Of a stretch of 7,753 nucleotides of DNA, positions 4,534 to 7,753 are shown piece by piece. The position numbers and the translations under genes are program-made. Each line of letters opens with the position of its first letter. The stretch's first letter is position 1. Source of the DNA: CAZKUB01 sp964592335 (GTDB taxonomy: Archaea; Thermoplasmatota; E2; DHVEG-1); assembly GCA_964592335.1 (NCBI GenBank), contig CAZQEU010000066.1, positions 1 through 7,753 on the forward strand, written 5' to 3'. The notes under the pieces are model-generated. The model did not search any database, was not told where the DNA came from, and was given only the letters and a program-made list of their open reading frames with translations.

Positions 4534-6636
4534 ATTCTAATTTTACAGTGCTAAAACCATCTTCATTTTCAGTTACATAAATTATGTTTTCCATATCATT
4601 TTTAACATCTTCGATATGGGTTATAAGAAAGATCTGTCGAAACTTAGAAGAAAGACTATTTAGTGATTTCATAATGTTCTGACGCCTATAGTAATCCTGA
4701 GAACCAAAGATTTCATCAAGAATTATAAAATTAAAGATACCGCCCGCTCGTTCAGTAATAACCTCAGATATAGCAAGCCTTAAACATAGATTAGCAAGAT
4801 CTTCCTCACCGCCACTGAAACGATTTATTTTGTACAATTCTCCATCATCATAAATCTGAAGATCATATTTTTCATCAAGCTCAACCTCAGGGTATTTACC
4901 ATTTGTAAGACGATTAAAAAAATCAGATGCATAAGTCGAAAGAGTAGGCCTTATACGCGATATTAAAAAAGTTCTAAAATCAGACATAAGATCAGATAAC
5001 ACTGAAAGATATCTAACCTGATTTTTACCTTCTTTTATTTGTTTTTTGAATTTCTGGATTTGTTCAATTTTTTCTTTAACGTTTTTAATTTCTTTGTCAT
5101 TAAGAGCTAAGTTATTCTGTTTTTTCTCAAGATCAAGTTTCAAATCAGAAATAACATCTTTTTTGTCACTAACATTTTTTTGAGAAGAATCATATTTTTT
5201 ATAATATTCTTCAACTTGTTTTTTTATTTTATCAAAGATTTTTTCATCAAAAGATATTTTTCCTATTTTTTTAAGATTTGATTCTTTACTATTCAAAAGT
5301 TGTTTTTCAACTTTAAGCTCTGTGTTGATATGTTTTATCGTAGAGTCTATTCTATCTTTTTTCCTCAGCTCTTTTTGAAGATAGTTGTATCTTTTCTCAA
5401 GTGCTGTTTTTTCTCTATTGCTTCGTTGTTTTTGTTCTTCTTTTTCTTTTATTTCTTTTAAGTATTTTTCTTTTTCATCTTTACTTTTTTTGATTTCATT
5501 TTCAAATCTTTTTATCAAAACATTATATTGATCAGATAGTACTCTTTCACATGTTGGGCATTCTGCTTTAGGACCTATCTTTTCTATTTTTTCTTTCTTT
5601 TTTGTGATATCTTTTATGTCTTTTTCTATTCTATCGGAAAGAGTTTTTCTTTTTTCGATTTCTTTTACAAAAGTTTCGATTTTCTTATTTGCATTATTTA
5701 TTTTTTTCTCAATAGATTGTACATCTGAATCAATGTTTTTGAATTTACTTAGTTTCTTTGTTTCAGTTTCTAAATTTTTATTTCTTTTTAGGATCTTATC
5801 TTTTATTTCTTCGATTTCTTTTTCGAGTTTTATTTTATTTTCAAAAGAAGTTTTGAGATCTGCTTGTTTTTCTTTTTCTTTATTCAGTTTTTCATATTCT
5901 TTTTTATTTTTTTCTACTGTCTGTTTGAGTTCTTTGAGTTTTTTTTCTTCTTTTTCTTTTTTTTCTTTTAAATTTTTTATTTCTTTGTTGATTTGTTGTT
6001 GTTCTTTTTCATATTTTTTGATTGTTCTTTGTAAATTTTTTCTTTATCTTTTTCGTTTTCATCAATTATTTCCTCACTTAGTTTTTCAACAAGACCATCT
6101 TTTTGTTTTTTATCTGAGCGTATTTCTTTTATCACATCATCCAGTGAGTCTATCCCGAGCATACGAAGTATCAAGGGTCTTCTCTCAGATGCGTTCATAC
6201 TACTTAGTGCATTGAGTTCTTTTTGACGAGCAAATATACTTGTAAAAAATGATTTGAAATCCATTCCTAGTTTTTTTTGTATAAAACGTGTTACTGATTC
6301 AGCACTGGTTGCCGCAACTTTTGCATTTATCGTTGCTGTTGCTTGTACAGTGAGGCTTTTGCCTTTCATCTCACGGACTACGCGATAGTTTTCACCTTCG
6401 AACACAAACTCTAGTTCGACTCTGCATGGGTCAGTTGATGGTAGGTTTTTGGTTTTGATTTGATCGGCTGCGGTTCTTGCTGCGACAGGGCCGTAGAGTA
6501 CCCATGCGATTGCTTCAAAGATAGTGCTTTTTCCAGCTCCATTTAATCCCACGACACCTGTTACTCCATCTGGGAAGTCTATTGTTGCGTTTTTGAATTT
6601 TCGAAAGTTTTTGAGTGTAAGGTTTTTTAGTATCAT
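4532..6636 (-). CDS. rad50: DNA double-strand break repair ATPase Rad50 (frameshifted)
   Basis: ATPase partner of Mre11 in break sensing and end processing. The first frame gives 219 residues from ATG 6636 and stops at 5977; the rest lies in the -1 frame, open from about 6043 to the stop at 4532 but without any ATG, GTG or TTG before 5518, so it has no start of its own that keeps the hook. Joining the frames at the T6 run 6036-6041 gives 701 residues. These hold Walker A GLNGAGKST (30-38), Q-loop Gln138, coiled coil (about 175-355), zinc hook CPTC (360-363; DNA 5549-5560), return coiled coil (about 375-540), signature SGGE (608-611), Walker B FIILDE (637-642), D-loop GSQD (645-648) and H-loop His674. 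The Walker B region reads LDEIFGSQD, nearer bacterial SbcC-like proteins than the usual LDEPT of archaeal Rad50. At about 700 residues it is shorter than well-studied archaeal Rad50 proteins. It overlaps mre11 by ATGA. Confidence 0.9.
6014..6041 (-). other. rad50: Frameshift site in rad50
   Basis: Two six-T runs on the plus strand (6014-6019 and 6036-6041; A6 on the coding strand) lie inside the only stretch where the frame change can occur: the -1 frame has a stop at 6044-6046 and the original frame stops at 5977-5979. Adding one A to either run restores a continuous protein. The 6036-6041 run gives the more regular heptad pattern. Confidence 0.75.
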
Positions 6637-7753
6637 TTTCCTTCTTCTCTTGCCTGTACTTTTTCGATGTAACCTATTCCTAGTTCTTTGACTGTGTCAA
6701 AATCCTTTATTTTTTGTGCTTCTAAAAATTTTACAAATTCGTTTACTAGTGCATCTATTTTGGATGAGGTTGTTTGTTTTTCACCTGCTTCTTTTTTTGT
6801 AATATTTGCTTTTATCTCGTAGTGTACCGCGTTATGTGTAAGTTTTCTTATTTCATTAAAATCAAGGCTTCTATAGACTGTTGAGGGAATGTCATCAAGT
6901 GTGATTCGTATGGTTTTTTCTTTGGGTTTTGCCTCCACGACTTTTTGTTTTATTTTTTTCATTACTTCTTCTAGTTTCAGATTTGTACATTTTATGGGTT
7001 TTACATCAACCATGGGTCTTGTTTTTATCTGAATGAATTTTGTTGTGATTTTATCTGAAAAAGTAAGTTCTATGAATCCTTTTTTATCATTTGCATCAGT
7101 GAATGTGAGACTTTCTGTGGAGCCTGAATAAAAAGCATTTTTTGCAAGTCTGGTGTATCTGTGAAAATGGCCGAGGGCAATGTAGTCAAAATTTCTAGAC
7201 AATATTTTTGCAGGAATAATAAGTTCGTTGAACTCATTCATTGTAAAATCCTGAACGCCTGTGACAGATCCGTGTGAGACGAAGACATTGTAATCAGAAT
7301 TTTTATCTGGTTTTAATTTTTTGAGTTCTTCATCATATTCTTTTTTTGAATTGCACTGTGGTATCGCATGAATAGCGATTTTTTTATTATTTATTTCAAA
7401 AGAAAGGGTTTCATATTTTGAATTATAAACTGGGTAAACAAGTTCAAGGCTGTCAAAAATACTGAAGATATGACCTGTTTCTTTTAGCTTCGGATGTTCA
7501 TGATTACCTGAGATTATTACTATTGGGATTTTGTTTTTTGTAAGTCTGAATATCTGATTTATAGCAAAAGTAATAGCCCTATTATTTGGTCTTACCGAGT
7601 CAAACAAGTCACCTGCATGAATTATTAGATCTGGTTTTTTATCAATTGCATAGTCAATGAATTCTTCGAATGCTTTGTATATATCCATCTCACGCTGATT
7701 TATACCATCAGGTGTTGCCTTACGGTAGGCAGAAAAGCCGAGATGTGTATCAG
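6633..7753 (-). CDS. mre11: DNA double-strand break repair nuclease Mre11 (N-terminus cut by window)
   Basis: Manganese-dependent 3'-5' exonuclease and endonuclease of the calcineurin-like phosphoesterase superfamily, partner of Rad50. The frame stays open past the ATG at 7688 to the window edge, and the extra codons read DTHLGFSAYRKATPDGINQR, the first phosphoesterase motif, so ATG 7688 is internal and only a handful of N-terminal residues should be missing. In visible numbering (first D = 1) the motifs are DTHLG (1-5), GDLFD (47-51), GNHEH (82-86), VSHG (158-161) and GHFHR (194-198), giving the full set of metal ligands and catalytic His. The capping domain follows, and the C-terminal stretch (about 320-372) is Lys/Glu-rich and helical, as expected for the Rad50-binding region. 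The stop overlaps the rad50 start as ATGA, so the two are translationally coupled. The promoter lies outside the window. Confidence 0.95.
   Translation of the reverse strand, partial: DTHLGFSAYRKATPDGINQREMDIYKAFEEFIDYAIDKKPDLIIHAGDLFDSVRPNNRAITFAINQIFRLTKNKIPIVIISGNHEHPKLKETGHIFSIFDSLELVYPVYNSKYETLSFEINNKKIAIHAIPQCNSKKEYDEELKKLKPDKNSDYNVFVSHGSVTGVQDFTMNEFNELIIPAKILSRNFDYIALGHFHRYTRLAKNAFYSGSTESLTFTDANDKKGFIELTFSDKITTKFIQIKTRPMVDVKPIKCTNLKLEEVMKKIKQKVVEAKPKEKTIRITLDDIPSTVYRSLDFNEIRKLTHNAVHYEIKANITKKEAGEKQTTSSKIDALVNEFVKFLEAQKIKDFDTVKELGIGYIEKVQAREEGK

Noticed and set aside
4532..5518. A separate coiled-coil ATPase gene starting at TTG 5518
   Set aside because: The same frame continues upstream through the CPTC zinc hook and the first coiled-coil arm to about 6043; TTG 5518 is just the first possible start-like codon. 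It is the second part of rad50.
5604..6215. A 203-residue Phe/Ser-rich open frame on the plus strand that looks like a membrane protein
   Set aside because: It is the antisense of the Lys/Glu-rich Rad50 coiled coil, where AAA and GAA codons read as TTT and TTC. It has no family features.

Overview
This window looks like a piece of an archaeal chromosome, most likely from a euryarchaeote in the broad sense (methanogen or Thermoplasmatota type) with an AT-rich genome. The evidence is the gene set. The riboflavin synthase is the archaeal RibC, the FAD-forming enzyme is the archaeal nucleotidyltransferase RibL, and the OapABC/ArvABC trio, known from Euryarchaeota, is present. There is also an mre11-rad50 pair, and TATA-like boxes with strong Shine-Dalgarno sites. 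I cannot name a genus or order from sequence alone. No mobile element, CRISPR array, tRNA or rRNA was seen.

Layout. (1) Positions 1-1758, plus strand: a tightly packed flavin operon, ribB (5' end cut off by the window), ribL, ribC and ribH. Genes overlap or are separated by a few bases. Together they make the four-carbon unit, build lumazine, dismutate it to riboflavin and adenylylate FMN to FAD. (2) Positions 1762-3351, minus strand: arvA, arvB and arvC in that transcription order with 3-base gaps: an Era-like GTPase, a DUF2073 protein and a zinc-ribbon protein. In Haloferax this set has been linked to extracellular vesicle formation; the older name Oap means origin-associated protein. ribH and arvC meet tail to tail with 3 bases between. 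(3) Positions 3352-3570: a 219-base AT-rich divergent promoter region with a TATA-like box for each side and several short perfect palindromes. (4) Positions 3571-4509, plus strand: an unrecognised 312-residue coiled-coil protein with a proline-rich linker and a very basic tail. (5) Positions 4532-7753, minus strand: mre11 (N-terminus a few residues beyond the window edge) and rad50, joined by a 4-base ATGA overlap, encoding the double-strand-break repair nuclease and its ATPase.

Main points for a second look. rad50 is split by an apparent one-base frameshift in a six-T run (coding-strand A run) near 6036-6041 or 6014-6019; correcting it gives a complete 701-residue protein with Walker A, Q-loop, CPTC zinc hook, signature, Walker B and H-loop. 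RibL lacks all cysteines, although the characterised methanogen RibL is thiol-dependent. The divergent arv/coiled-coil promoter has palindromes placed where operators would act, and the coiled-coil gene is the best candidate for an undescribed partner of its neighbours.
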